Source: Odontesthes bonariensis (lineage: Eukaryota; Chordata; Actinopteri; Atheriniformes; Atherinopsidae). From it: a stretch of 64,000 nt of DNA. This document shows positions 35,001 through 48,676 of the stretch, piece by piece. Every line of letters begins with the position of its first letter. The stretch's first letter is position 1. The translations under genes and the position numbers were made by a program. Where the stretch lies: assembly GCF_027942865.1 (NCBI RefSeq), contig NC_134510.1:19895209-19959208 (forward strand), written 5' to 3'. The notes under the pieces were generated by a model that saw only the letters and a program-made list of their open reading frames with translations, made no database searches and was not told the origin of the DNA.

Positions 35001-36467
35001 TATTCATATGCAGTAACTTCTCTGTGAGCTCTTTGTGACTCCAGGAGTACTCGCTGACCTGGGCTCAGTCACCAAACGTTGACGTTGGATAAAATCACTG
35101 AACCGGTCTAATCGGCGAGTTGTCTGTCAGACTGAAATATTTCATGTCTCGCAGACTTGGCTTGTGTCTAAAAAGTCGCACGGAATGTCAAATTGTGTGA
35201 ACTTAAAATTCATGACTTTAAGATGAATGTTTTCTTCATTCCTACCCAGGTCCAAATGTCGGTATAAAAAGGCTCTAAATCTGGGATGAAATCAAAATAA
35301 TTTGTTTGTGTAATGAAATCACATGGCGAGGCTGCTGCTTTTGCTGATTCGGCTACTTGCCTCCTACAAACCTTTGTATCCATGACAACCCATGGCTCTA
35401 GTGCACACTCATGTTCTCCATGAAAAAGATAAATAAGGACAAAGGCCTCCAGGGGATGTGTGTGCATGCTTATACTACAGCCAGTATATGAAGTAGATAC
35501 AGCACAACGGGCACCAAAAGTGAATCTTATGAAACCATGACATGACATTTTTTCCTTTGGCTGACTGTTCCTTTGTGTCTCACCGTTTGTATTTTTCAGG
35601 ATTTATCGGGGTCCATCGACGACCTGCCAACGGGTACAGAGGGCGCCCTGAGTCCCGGCGTGAGCACGTCGGGTGTGTCGAGTAGCCAAGGCGAGCAGAG
35701 TAACCCTGCCCAGTCGCCCTTCTCTCCACATACGTCTCCCCACCTGCCAGGCATCCGAGGGCCCTCACCTTCCCCAGCTGGCTCCCCTGCCAGCGCCAGC
35801 ACACCCCGCACAGGACCGCTGTCACCCGCCAACATGCCAGGTGAGCCAATACCTCACAGAGAAATGAGGCGTTTGATATGTAGCAGACTCCTGAGACACG
35901 ATACTATAAAATCGCTTTATGGATGTCAATTTTCTTTTTCAAAAGTTGTTTTCCCAAGTTACTTACGCTTTGACGCTTGAAAGCAGCAGCCTGATCTGTT
36001 TGATTTATTTAATTAAATCCATACGCACTTGATGTATTGGTGTGTGTACCCTCGCCGAGGCAAACCTGCATATATTTGCTCATTTTGGGGCTGAAAACAG
36101 TACGAATGGCAACGTTAAAGTGATGTTATGTAATCTAATTCTTCCTGAAAATCCACTGGCTGTATTTGAGCACATCCGGATGTTGATTGCTCTTTAAGAT
36201 ATATAAGTTTTGTGGGATTTCTAAAGGTGGTTGCTCACAAAATGTGTACTCGGGCTGACCGACCTGACAAAAGTCGGATCAGAAGGCTGAATGTACTGGT
36301 AGCTACAACCATAATATTATTTTATTTGTCTATCTTGTTGTTGTAAATTAATTTGTCAAACAGTATCACGCACACATTTGAAACAGTGTTTTTGTCCATC
36401 CTCTCCAGAAGGCAGTAAGTGTCAAGCACCCACGTTTCACCTTGTTTGTGCTTGAAGAGTGTGCTGC

Positions 36468-36498
<31 letters not shown>

Positions 36499-39400
36499 GA
36501 ATAAATTTGGCTCCGCTGAGGTTAAAGGCCACATTCTGTGCGGAATGATGTGTGAGAGATTGAGAATAGAAGCGCAAAGTTTCTGTTCGCTCATCTGAAA
36601 TCTGAGTTTACGGTTTTGTGATGTAACACGGCTAGTTTTAGAGGCCTTTGTGGTTTGATAGGCAGCTTTCACAAGTAATGTGGAAAGTGGAGGTCTGTAT
36701 TATACTTGGATTGAGAATAGACTTTTTCTCAGATGGGCCGCATGTTTATATCCTATAAAGTTTACTTACTTGAGTAATTGTAGACGTGTAGCTTTCACCG
36801 ATTTGCTGTTAACCGTAGCACATTTTTTTTTCAATTCATGAACGTCGTAGAATTTCTGTTCACACAGACACAAATTATCATCAAAACGGCATATTTATTT
36901 TCATGGACAAAAAAATCGTCCTTTTCCTCAAATCAGAAAATCTACTTCCCCTGACTTCAAACTAACCAAACGTTGATTTTTGTTTAGTGACCCAGATGCC
37001 TCCCAGGCCATCAAGTGTGCAGTCAGACGGGAGCCTGAATCCTGCAATGAGCCAGTCTCCTATGGCCCAGGATAGAGGTACGTAGCTGACTTAACCCAGA
37101 GTGAGTATGGGGATTAACCCGTCAAGAGTGTTAGCTATAGCATTCGATTCTGATCCCCGTCCTCTTTTCTTGTTCATTTGTGTCAGGGTTCATGCAGAGA
37201 AACCCTCAGATGCCCCCCTACGGCTCCCCCCAGTCAGCCTCTGCACTGTCACCTCGTCAGTCTTCTGGGGGACAGATGCATCCTGGGATGGCCCCGTACC
37301 AGCAGAACAACTCCATGGGTGGCTATGGGCAGCAGGGAGGACAATATGGCCCCCAAGGTTTGTACTATCAAATCGTCCCTGTTTGACTTTGACTTTACTT
37401 GAAAGCTTTTTTCTTTTTTTTCTGTTTTTGAAATACTCTCCTAATGAAAGGCTTTCAGAGATGGTTTATATGGCCCAACTTGTGATTTATAAAGATTTTC
37501 CACTTACTTTACAGTCTTTTGGTGAAATCTGCTCATGTACATATCCCTTTAGACAAACCTATGGAATATATCTCCTTGCCTCATAGGAATACCATGCTGT
37601 CGCTGGTCCCTCCCTCTGACTCTGTTGCAGCTATTTATAGCTGTGAAGCAGAGAGTCAGCTGACGTAGCCTAGCCTCCTGTCAGTAGAGCTGAAACTGTG
37701 ACAAAGGCTTGTTGCACTGGGTGCATAGTTCTGTTAGAAAGAAAGTGTGTCTCACACAGCTTTTTAGGAAAAGTGTGTTTGTCATATAACAAGACACTTT
37801 TAAATCACAAACGCAAATTAATGTCACTGCGTGGCAGTAATACATTTTTTTTATTTTTATTGTTCAGTTACAAGCAATAGATCACTTACTGTTTGTTTGC
37901 TGTTGCCCTGGCATCATCTGTAGGTTATCCCCGACAGCCTGGCTATGGCAACATGCCCAATGCAAACTACCCTGGGCCAGGCATGGGTACCGTCAACCCC
38001 ATGGCGGGACAGAGTGGAGGGCCGCCATATGCTGGCATGCCTCCAGGAAGGATGCCTCCTAATCAGATGGGGGCTCGTCCTTATGGCCCCAACATGGGCC
38101 CCAATATTGGACCTACTATGGGTCCAAACATGCCCCCTAATATGGGCAACATGCCACCCCAGGTAGGCTCAGGAATGTGTCCCCCTCCAGGAATGAACCG
38201 AAAGCCCCAGGACCCAACAGCCATGCACCACCCTGCCACCAACTCCATGCACAACAGGTTGGTTCTCCATCAGTCCTCCTGTGGATACATTTATTTACAT
38301 CGCACAGCTTTGCTTTAATATGAAATGTGTGTCCAATACTTTGTCACAGTGGTGCATATCAGATCTTCACACATTTTCTTCTTTTTCAAGGATGCCCGGT
38401 TATCCCAACATGTCTCAAGGCATGATGGGCTCTGGTCCACCCTATGGCCCACCAATGAACAACATGCCTGGAATGATGAACACACCAGGTGGATCACCTT
38501 ATCCCATGGGGCCCAACATGGCCAATAATACAAGTGGTAAGTTATACAGAGATGATTGCCTTTGGCTCTGTCCTTTTATTTTTTCTTTCTTAAATGTAGA
38601 CGCATCACAGCTAATTTCAACCCGTGTTATAGGTATGGCTCCAAGTCCAGAGATGAATAATAAGATGAATAACAAAGTAGACGGGGTTGTAACGCCCAAA
38701 CCAGAACCCAAATCTAAGGTAACATTTTTAATACAAATGTTTCTGAAATCTTTTTGGGGGGGTTCTTACTCTTTTTAAACTTTTTTTTCTTCTTCTTATT
38801 TCTCTCAAAAAACACAGAAGTCCAACTCTTCTACGACAACCAATGAAAGCATAACACGCTTGTACGAGCTTGGACCAGAGCCGGACAGGAAGTTGTGGGT
38901 TGACCGATACTTGGCTTTCATTGAAGAGAAAGCCATGAGCATGACTAACCTGCCTGCTGTAGGGCGCAAACCCCTCGACCTCTTCCGGCTATATATGTCA
39001 GTTAAAGAGATTGGAGGAATGACACAGGTTAATATGCCATTTGTAACCTACAATAATCTCCAAAGCGCATGTTTTGTTTGCTTTCTGACCTTTTTTTTTT
39101 TTTCTTTTTTTCCCCTTCTTAAATTTTGTCTCCTTTTGGGTGCGTTGTAGGTAAATAAGAGTAAGAAATGGCGTGATCTTGCTACCTCCTTAAACGTGGG
39201 TACATCCAGCAGTGCTGCCAGTTCTTTGAAGAAGCAGTACATCCAGTGTCTCTATGCCTTTGAGTGCAAAATCGAGCGTGGTGAAGACCCTCCTCCTGAG
39301 ATCTTTACAGACAACAAAAAGAACCAAGCTGCTAAGGTCCAGCCTCCCTCCCCAGGTTAGAGCCAGTCTCAGATAAAACATGTGGTTCAGTGGCTCACAT

Positions 39401-42400
39401 CTGCTCACTTTAAAAACAAACAACAACAACAAACAAAACAAGAACTTGCCTTTTTTGCAATGTCATTAAAGTCTTGTACCATGTCTGTCTGCTTCAAACT
39501 GAAGCGTCCCTCTGCTCCACAGCTGGGTCAGGCTCTCTGCAGGGCCCTCAGACACCCCAGTCCACCAGTAGCTCCATGGCTGAGGGGGGAGACCTAAAAC
39601 CTCCCACGCCGGCCTCTACTCCTCATACCCAGATGCCCCCAATGCCTCCCGGGTCCAGGTAACTGTCAAATAAGATTTTACTAATGGATCTTTGCTTATG
39701 AAAAAGCACGGTGATCAGTGCAACCGGTTTAATTCTGCCTCTTGTTCACGGTACCTCTGTCCTAGGAGCAGCGTTAACCTGCAGGACCCCTTCTCTGATG
39801 GAAGTGACCCCACTTTCCCCAGGAAGAACATGACACCCAACTCCACCTATCAGTCAGGCATGAACACACCAGACATGCAGGGTAGAATGGGACCCTACGA
39901 ACCCAACAAAGACCCCTTCGGTAACATGCGGAAAGGTAGGCGCACTGAATGTACTCATGCCATCATATAGTCCAAGTTGAAATTGGCGTTCCAGTTTGTC
40001 TCTTACGTGATGTAATTAAATTCTGAACTTGTTTCCAGTCGGGGAGCAGTTTCTTCCTACTAACCAGGGCCCTAACAGTGTCGTGGGTGACCAACAGCAG
40101 CAGCCGCCACAACAACAGCCTCCGTTCAATAGAGGACCGCCTGGGGCCATGGGCACGATGCCAATGGGGCCCCGACAGCAGTATCCTTATGGACCAGGCT
40201 ATGACAGGAGGTGAGAGACTGTAACTTTGTTTTTTTAATTGAAACTTTTCAATTCAGGAGGAGCAGGTCTAACTTTTAGTTACAGCAGAAATTAATTTCA
40301 TTTGATTTTTTTTTTTTTTTTTTTTTTTTTGTCATCTGAAGAAAAGGTATTTTATGAAAAGATGGGTGTTAAGTTTCCAATGTACTTCCATGTTTTGTTG
40401 TGGTGATCGATGATAGAATTGTATGATTTTATCTTTATCTGTTTGTCTCGTGTCGGTCGGTGACACACAGGGTGCTGATTCTGTCTTTTGAGGCAGAAAA
40501 GCGTCCATAAACAGAAATGAGACTTTTGAAAATGGAATCGTTGTACATACATTTAAAAATGCATGGTCGACTTTTTAATTTGGTCCGTTGAATTATTGGA
40601 AAAATGAAAAATCTTTGATTTAACTTGCATCAACCAAGTCACCCCTGTATTTTTTTTTATTTAACTGTGCGGAGAGCTGTTGTTTTGCAGACAAACTACA
40701 AAGCAAATCAGTCCATCAAAAATGACAGGATTTCAATTTTCATTTCTTTGAGCTTATTTTCAAACCGTCCATTACAGCTTATTACTTTGTTAAAGGTTTG
40801 TGTGAGTACCTGTAATATCCCTATTAAGCCACTTTTCTCAGTGTTTTGTCATCAAACCGGATGTTAAAAATAGCCCATCAAAGAAGCTCTTGTACCTGAT
40901 TAATGTTAGTCCCCGGCTTATGATGAAGACGGTATTTTCTTTTTTCCTTTTAATTTGTTGTGTGCTTTTTTTGGAGCTGTTGTCCTGGTGTTTTTATTTT
41001 ATTTATACGTGTCGGACATAATTTGTGTTTAGCCAAAGCACGGAAAGCAAAGAAAATGACCTCGTGTGCTTTCCCGCTTTTTCCCAGGTCGGAACAAGGA
41101 ATGGGCCCGGAGGGCAACATGGGATCCGGTGCTCCTCAGCCAAACCCTATGATGCCTGCCAACGCCGACACGGGGATGTATTCGCCAAATCGCTTCCCAC
41201 CACAGCAGCCACGGTCAGTTCACTCAACAACTGATTGGCAGACTTCTTGGCTTTAAAACTGCTGTCAGTGGAACCTGATTGTTCTTTTTTACGTAAACAA
41301 GAATATTGTCTCTGAAAGGTTTCAGTGCCGGAAATGTAATAATAAACTCTTTTTTTTTTCTTCTTTTTTTTTCTTCTTTTTTTTTCTTTTTTTTTTAAAG
41401 CAGCTGGTTTCTTCCAGTATTGCAGTCAATTTATAGGCCCAATTTTTGGTCACATCACGAACATCAGATCTTGTTGGTCATTTCTCTTGGATATCCAGTC
41501 TTTGGACATCCAGTCCAAATGTAGTTATATGTCGACAGCCTTTTGGTTTGGTCTCTTTCGTAAATGATTGTGGTGCGAGAAGCAGGTGGCTGCATTGATT
41601 GAAATGTACTATTAATTTTGAACGTGGGAATTCGATTTAAAATGGCTCGATGCTAATAATATTCACTTATACTTAGTGGTGCAGTGTACAGAGAAAGGGT
41701 TATAAAAATGACATTTTCTACTTATTTTACATTATAGATTTGAGGGGAAAAGAAGGAGATTTAAGAGACTGTTATTTATAAATTTGTCACAAACTGCATG
41801 TGTTACCACTGAGTCAGAGATGCAGAAGATTTAAATGTTCAAACTGACTAGGCTTTAATGTTTGCAGGCTTGATTCCTATGGTAATCAGTATCCTGGACA
41901 GGGAGCGCCCCCTACTGGTTCTTACCCAAATCAGCAGCCTGGAATGTACCCACAACCGGTAAATTATCCATCTGCACGACCAACTCAAACTACACTCAGT
42001 ACACTGGGATCAGATTTGAAAGTTGTACTTTTTAATTAAGTGTGTCTGTGCAGTGCCACGCTCTCTGTCATTCATTTTGAATGACAGAGAGCAGAAAAAA
42101 CAAATTGTGAGCAACTTGATTTTTCCAGAACAGTTCTGTTGATGTGTTGTGTAATTGGATGTTTCTCTGTCCGCCATTTTCTGTAGAGTTACAAGCGTCC
42201 TGTGGAAGGAGGTTACCCTCCATCTAAACGCCATGAGACTGAATACAGCGGCCCTTTTCCTGTTGGACAACAAGCACCGCAGCAACAACAGCAAGGAGGC
42301 TCCCCTGCACCAACTTCAGGACAGCAGGATTCGTACAATCAGTACGGCGGCAGCGGGCCCTACCCCGGGCCTGACCGTCGTCCACCTGGCCCCGGCAATC

Positions 42401-45251
42401 AGTTCCCGTTTCCCTTTGGTCGCGAGCGGATGCAGGGAGCTACCGGGCCCAATGCTCAGCCTAACATGCCCCCTCAGATGATGCAGTCAGGTCCTGATGG
42501 TCCTCAGGGAGGAATGTGGCAGGGACCTCGAGATATCAACTATCAGAACTACCCTAACCGACAGGGTGGCCCTGGGGGCCCACCCCAGGGACCCGGTTAT
42601 CCCGGCATGAACCGCTCGGATGATATGATGCCATCAGAACAGCGCATGAATCACGACGGTCAGTGGGGGGGTCAGATGGGCCCTCGGCAGCCTCCCTATG
42701 GTCCAGCTGGGCCTGGCCAACCTATGCCTCGTTCAGTACAGCCCAACTACCAGCCCCCTCAGGGTTTGCAGAACCACATTCCACAAGTGTCCAGCCCAGC
42801 TTCCATGCCCCGCCCCATGGAGAGCCGGACGTCGCCCAGCAAATCTCCCTATATGCACGGAGTAATGAAGATGCACAAGGCCGGCCCCCCAGTGCCTGCA
42901 TCCCACATTGTGCCCCCTCCGGTGCAGTCGCCTCTAATAAGGCGAGACATGCCTTTTCCCCCAGGCTCGATAGAAGCAACACATCCTGTGCTGAAACCCA
43001 GACGCAGACTCACCATGAAAGATATCGGTATGACTATAAATGATAAGAACTGACACCATAACCACAACAGTGTTTACTGTTAGATGTTCTCAGCTTTGTG
43101 TTATTGCACTGAAACTTCTTTGCACCCATTTAGTTTTTTTATTCCTTTCATTTTAGGAACCCCGGAGGCCTGGAGAATCATGATGTCATTAAAATCTGGT
43201 TTATTGGCTGAAAGTACATGGGCCTTAGATGCCATCAATGTTCTCCTGTATGATGACAACAGTATTTCTACCTTTGATCTCAACACGGTGAGGCTTAATA
43301 TTGATCCCTTTATTACACTTAATAGCCTTCTTAGTGGTGATCATGTCTAATGTTTTCTCTATTTGTGTTCTTTATTTAGTTGCCTGGCTTTCTGGAGCTG
43401 GTGGTTGAGTATTTCAGACGCTGCCTAATTGAAATCTTTGGCATCCTGCGGGAGTATGAAGTCGGGGACCTTGGTCAGAGGACGCTGCTTGATCCCGATG
43501 CCTTGAAACGGGATTTGGACAACACAGAAGAGGAGGAGCCACGGGTTGAGGAAATGGAACAAGAGGAAGAAGATGACGATGAGGAGGAGCGAGAAACGGT
43601 TAGGCCAGCTCATGTGAAAGAGGAGGAAGACCGAGAGCAATGCTCTCACGGTCAAGAGGAGAAGACGGATGAGGAGAGGAAGAACAAGAGTTCTTCATTT
43701 GAACAGACTGGCTCTTCGCAGGCTTTACCTGCCATTGAGCGCCCCAAACAGGCCAGCAAGTTTGACAAGTTTCCTCTGAGGGTGGTACGAAAGAAAGACC
43801 CATTTGTCGCTGCCCAAGCAAATAATCACGGCAAAGTGCAGGAGTTCGACAGTGGGTTACTTCACTGGAGTGCTGGAGGGGGTGACTCAACAGAGCATAT
43901 CCTGACCCACTTTGAGCCATGCAAAGACTTCTTGGAACCGCGAGAACGAATACTCGTTCCCCATGTTTTACTGAAGCGACGAGTCCTCGAAGAGGACATA
44001 CGGGAAAATTGTTTTCCCTTTGAGGAGGAAAAACAGAAGCATGAAGAGGAGGAAGAAAGGCAAAAACGGGCATCTTCGTCAGAGAAATCTACGGTCTCGG
44101 AGAAGGCGGGCTCCAGCGTTAGCAGTGAGGAGGAGAGGAAAACCGATGCTGACTCCAAGGCAGTAGAGAAAGCTTCTAAAAGTCACCAGGAAAATAATAG
44201 ACCAATTCTTCCACCGGGAAGTATTTTAACCCAACAGGCACAGCAGACTGGCACCATCCTAGAGGATGAGCCTCACAGTAAAGACGAAGGGCCACTCGTT
44301 GCACTGGCTGACTGGCAGGATTCATTAGCACGTCGCTGCGTCTGTGTCTCAAATATTGTCCGCAGCCTCTCCTTTGTACCAGGCAATGACCACGAGATGT
44401 CCAAACATCCAGGACTGCTGCTGTTACTTGGGCGCCTGATCCTGCTGCACCACCGGCACCCTGAGCGCAAACAGGCGCCACTCACCTACGAGAAAGATGA
44501 GGATTCAGACGAGGGAATGGGCCAAAGGGATGAGTGGTGGTGGGACTGCTTGGAGCTCCTGAGGGAGAACACGTTGGTCACCTTGGCAAACATTTCAGGC
44601 CAACTAGACCTTTCGATCTACCCAGAGAGCATCTGCTTGCCCTTGTTGGATGGTCTTCTTCACTGGGCTGTGTGCCCCTCAGCAGAGGCCCAGGACCCCT
44701 TCCCCACCCTTGGTCCCCACAGTGCTTTGTCACCTCAGAGACTGGTTCTGGAAACGCTAAGCAAACTAAGCATCCAGGATAACAATGTGGACCTTATCTT
44801 GGCCACTCCGCCATTCAGTCGGTTGGAGAAGCTATATGGGAACCTGGTGCGGTTAATTGGAGACAGGAAGGTTGCAGTCTGCAGGGAGATGGCCGTGGTC
44901 TTATTGGCCAATCTGGCCCAGGGTGACACACTGGCGGCCCGAGCAATTGCTGTTCAGAAGGGCAGTGTGGGAAACTTGCTGGGTTTCTTGGAGGACAGTC
45001 TGGCTGCCACACAGCTTCAACAGAGCCAGGGCTCTCTGCTACACCTACAGGGGATGCACTTCGAGCCCACAAGCCCTGACATGATGCGACGAGCTGCCCG
45101 GGCGCTGCATGCCTTAGCGAAGGTGGAGGAGAACCACTCAGAGTTCACACTACACGAGTCCCGACTCCTCGACCTTTCAGTATCTCCCCTAATGAACTCG
45201 CTGGTTTCTCATGTTATCTGTGATGTACTCTTTTTGATCGGCCAGTCATGA
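29890..45251 (+). CDS. arid1a: AT-rich interaction domain 1A (BAF250a), SWI/SNF subunit
   Basis: Twenty coding exons: 29890-30804, 33158-33376, 33459-34058, 34182-34277, 35600-35840, 36988-37077, 37187-37357, 37924-38257, 38391-38536, 38633-38718, 38818-39027, 39151-39355, 39523-39658, 39766-39935, 40039-40210, 41088-41213, 41868-41958, 42187-43027, 43157-43287 and 43380-45251. Phases close to 2,283 residues, against 2,285 in human with the same exon number. A long P/Q/G/S-rich N-terminal half is followed by the ARID DNA-binding domain at about residues 980-1090 ([46 protein letters not shown]). The C-terminal BAF250 domain begins near [15 protein letters not shown] and ends [19 protein letters not shown]. 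The last exon has a long acidic run ([20 protein letters not shown]). ARID1A is the core-binding subunit of canonical BAF complexes. It contains LNKLL and other LxxLL-like motifs. Whether this is the aa or ab fish copy is not resolved. Intron 1 (30805-33157) holds a 30-base T run and no gene. Confidence 0.97.
41905..41918 (-). promoter_or_regulatory. CTCF-consensus motif inside arid1a exon 17
   Basis: GCGCCCCCTACTGG is the reverse complement of a sequence that fits the CTCF core at all 14 positions. It falls in coding sequence (reading Gly-Ala-Pro-Pro-Thr-Gly), so codon use alone could produce it. It points opposite to the motifs at 26605 and 60652. Confidence 0.35.
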
Positions 45252-46887
45252 CGGCTGTAGAGAGCCGTGGCTCCACTTTTTCGGGGGGGTTTTTATCCAC
45301 AATCCCCTCCTCCCTGGTAAACCTGGCTTGTGTGTGTAAAGCAGGGCACGGAAAGTTCAAGTGACTGTCTTTTAATTTATGAAAATCCTTCAGATTACAT
45401 TATGTGAGCCCTCCACAGGCCAGCCTTGCTTGAGGAGGGTAAATGCAGAGCTGTGGTGGATTGCAAACCAGAGAGACGCCGACAAAGTGACACTACTTGC
45501 AACGCGAATGCCAACTGGATGACACGGAGCAGAGCACCATGGTTGGGAGACTGTTCTGCACTTGGTGGGGGGGAAAGTACTTTTTAATAAAGATAAATAA
45601 ATGAATAAATAAATAGCTGAAAAACAAAAACTGTAACCAAAGTTGCTGTCTCGTTTACAGTGAGTTTGGGAGACGCAGTGTGCCCTAGCTCTCCCCTCGA
45701 GGGCACAGTGAGTCTGTCACTGGTTGACGTTCAGAGGTGAAGCAGACTGACAAAGTGGCCTGCTGGTTATAGTTGGATCCTCACCAGTCAGCCCGACAGT
45801 AGACAGCGCTGTCAATAAACACCTTCACCGGGGAGGCCTGTGCAGTGTGCAGTAGATTGTAGGACATTTTCTGTACCGTACTGCTCTTGAGTGTAAGCAT
45901 TCTGTACCACACGTTTCACACAGAGGCTGATGATGCAGCTCTAGAGTTCTGAGGTCATTTTAGTTTGGTGTTGAACAGAAAATGGCTTTCTTCCCCAAAG
46001 TATCAAGAACCTACAACACCCTTACCTCCTCTTATCCCTTGATTGTATGAATACCCTTATGAAAAGAAATCACCTCTTAGGACTGGTTTTCAACTTCAAA
46101 TACAGCTTTGCTGTGGTGTATATATAATGTTGTACATTATACTTCCTTTCTCTGTGTCTGTCTCTGTCTGTGTCACTACTCTCACACTTGTCATCGGTAC
46201 GGCACGGAGGCTGACGTGAGTTTGGTCCGTGACCTCCAGTCCACACCGATCGCATCCACTCCTCTGGTTTCTCCACAGCTCCGTAGTATGACAGACACGG
46301 CTCCAACTTGTTATCTCCTGGTACAACAAGAATAAACTAGATGAAGTACACACACTCGACAAATTTTCTCTGGTCATGGATTCTGCATATTTGTATTTCA
46401 GACTATGTAGCTAAGACATCATGTAAATTCCTCCCTTTCCCTTTTTTTGGCTCAAGGAATATCATTTATTCAGTATGAAATCTTTATACTATATGTTCCA
46501 CGTGGTAAGAATAAATGTACATCAAATCTTCGTAAGCTGTTTGATGGTTTCGTTCTTTTGGAACAGTAAGCGCTCCCGGAGAAAGAAATGTGTGAATCCA
46601 CACAACGTAAGGTTAAAAAAAAAAATCTTACATTCTGTTATTTTATTTCTCAGTGTTTCACCAGTGGGTTTGTCTGACTTAACATGAGGTTACACAGCAT
46701 AAAGCTTGACATCGGGCACTCTGTCTTTTCTCTGTTGAGCTTATTAATCATCAGAGCAGTGTTTCTTTCCATTGAACGCCATATTCTGGTGTACAGAAGA
46801 GTCCACGGAGAAGCAGAAATAAGGCAGTACATCTCTTTGCATTGTCTATCTTGTAAAACTTGAACATTTTAATGGTGTTTCCAAAGA
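45252..46887. other. arid1a 3' UTR and flank
   Basis: Several poly(A) signals follow the stop: AATAAA at 45586-45591, then further AATAAA motifs near 45813, 46328 and 46508. Tandem 3' ends are therefore possible, with the first giving a UTR of about 350 nt. No exon or RNA gene was recognised in the rest. Confidence 0.5.
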
Positions 46888-48120
46888 TGCACTGTATTGC
46901 CAAAAGTATACGCTCATCTGTCTTTACACGTATATGAACTTAAGTGACATCCCATTCTTAATCCATATAGGTTTAATATGATGCTGGCCCACCTTTTGCA
47001 GCTATAACTGCTTCAACTGTTCTGGGCAAACTTTCCACAAGGTTTAGGAGTGTGTTTATGGGAATATTTGACCAGTCTTCCAGAAGCGCAGACACTTATG
47101 TTGGACCAGAAGGCCTGGCTCGCAGTCTCTGCTCTAATTCATCCCAAAGCTGTTCTATCGGGTTGAGGTCAGGAATCTGTGCAGGCCAGTCAAGTCCTTC
47201 CACACCAAGCTCGCTCATCCATGTCTTTATGGACCTTGCTTTGTGCACTGGTGCAGCAGTCATGTTGGAACAGGAAGGGGCCATCCCCTTAACTGTTTCC
47301 ACAAAGTTGGGAGCATGAAATTGTCCAAAATCTATATGCTGAAGTATTGGGAGTTCCTTTCACTGGAACTAAGGGGCTAAGCCCAGCTCCTGAAAAACAA
47401 CCCCACACCATAATCCCCCCTCCACCAAACTTTACACTTGCCACAATGCAGTCAGACAGGTAACGTTCTCCTGGCAGCCGCCAAACCCAGACTCATCCAT
47501 CAGATTAACAGATGGAGCAGCGTGATTTGTCACTCCAGAGAACGCGTCTCCACCGCTCTGGAGTCCAGCGGCGGCGTGCTTTACACCACTGCATCCGACC
47601 CTTTGCATTGCACTTGGTGATGTATGGCTTGGATGCAGCTGCTCGGCCATGGAAACCCATTCCATGAAGCTCTGTACGCGCTGTTCTTGAGCTAATCTGA
47701 AGGTCACTTGACGTTTGGAGGTCCGCGCTAAAGTCTGCAGAAAGTTGGCGACCTCTGCGCACTGTGCGCCTCAGCATCTGCTAAACCTGCTCTGTCATTT
47801 TACGTGGCCTACCACGTGGCTGAGTTGCTGTCGTTCACAATGTATTTTACTTTGTTATAATACCACCGACAGTTGACTGTGGAATATTTAGTAGCGAGGA
47901 AATTTCCCGACTGTCCTTGTTGCAGAGGTGGCATCCTATCACGGTACCACGCTGGAGTTCACTGAACTCCTGAAAGCGAGCCATTCTTTCTCAAATGTTT
48001 GAAGAAGCAGTCTGCATGTCCAGTTGCTTGAATTTATAAACCTGTGGCCATGGAAGTGATTGAAACACCTGAATTTAATGATCTGGATGGATGAGTGAAT
48101 ACTTTGGGCAACATAGTGTA
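46888..48120 (-). mobile_element. Tc1/mariner-family DNA transposon, degraded
   Basis: The 1.23 kb unit has imperfect inverted ends: TATTGCCAAAAGTATACGCT at the left and, read from the right, TGTTGCCCAAAGTATTCACT. It ends at TA dinucleotides or their decayed form. The transposase runs on the minus strand. Recognisable pieces are ELHGMGFHGRAAASKPYIT, CNAKGRMQWCKARRRWTPE with VLWSDKSR (second catalytic region), and DWPAQIPDLNPIEQLWDELE with RLRARP near the C-terminus. Frames are broken by several stops and shifts, and parts such as the DNA-binding region survive only as weak similarity, so it cannot make an active enzyme. It sits between arid1a and pigv with no effect on either coding region. 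Confidence 0.9.
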
Positions 48121-48676
48121 TGCGGATTAGCATCAGTCACAAGACGTTATGCAGCGTCTCCTACTGGAAAGAAACTTCAGTATATGAAAATTTCATAACA
48201 ACAATTGTCGCTAAATAATAGTCTCCACGCCAGCGAACGCTAAAGATATCATGGTCAATAAATGATTAATAATATGTTAAAGGAACAAAATAAAGATAAA
48301 CATTTATTGTATCGTTACGAAGAAGGCGCCAAAGCTTTTGTTTTGATTCTAGGTTTCCGCACCGGAAGTAAAAGAGCTGTTTGAAAGGAAGTTTCCTGCT
48401 TCAGGATGAGGATGTGAGGACAAAGCTTGTAGCTAAGCGACAAATAAATGCTGCTCGAAGAAGAATTCCCCTTATGGTGGAATTTTGTTTTTATTTACCA
48501 TCTCTGTATTGGATAAACTATTAAAACGTTTTAAAGCTAATTTCTAGATAATTTCCCCCCTTCTAGCTAGTTATGTTTTATGGAAAACATGTCCAATCCA
48601 GTATTGAGTGCCTCGTAGCAGCCGCAGTGCTCATGGCTGTCATAACCGGCTTTTCCACATTTTGTCCGTCTCATCA
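48121..48676. other. pigv promoter and 5' leader region
   Basis: No coding exon of another gene. An ETS motif at 48361 and the lack of a TATA box point to a housekeeping promoter for pigv. The leader extends to the start codon at 48677; no clear non-coding splice could be fixed. Confidence 0.4.
48361..48370 (+). promoter_or_regulatory. ETS-family site in the pigv promoter
   Basis: ACCGGAAGTA matches the ETS/GABPA consensus and lies about 300 bp before the pigv start. A second GGAAGT-type core (AGGAAGTTTCC) follows about 20 bp later. Role inferred from motif and position. Confidence 0.45.
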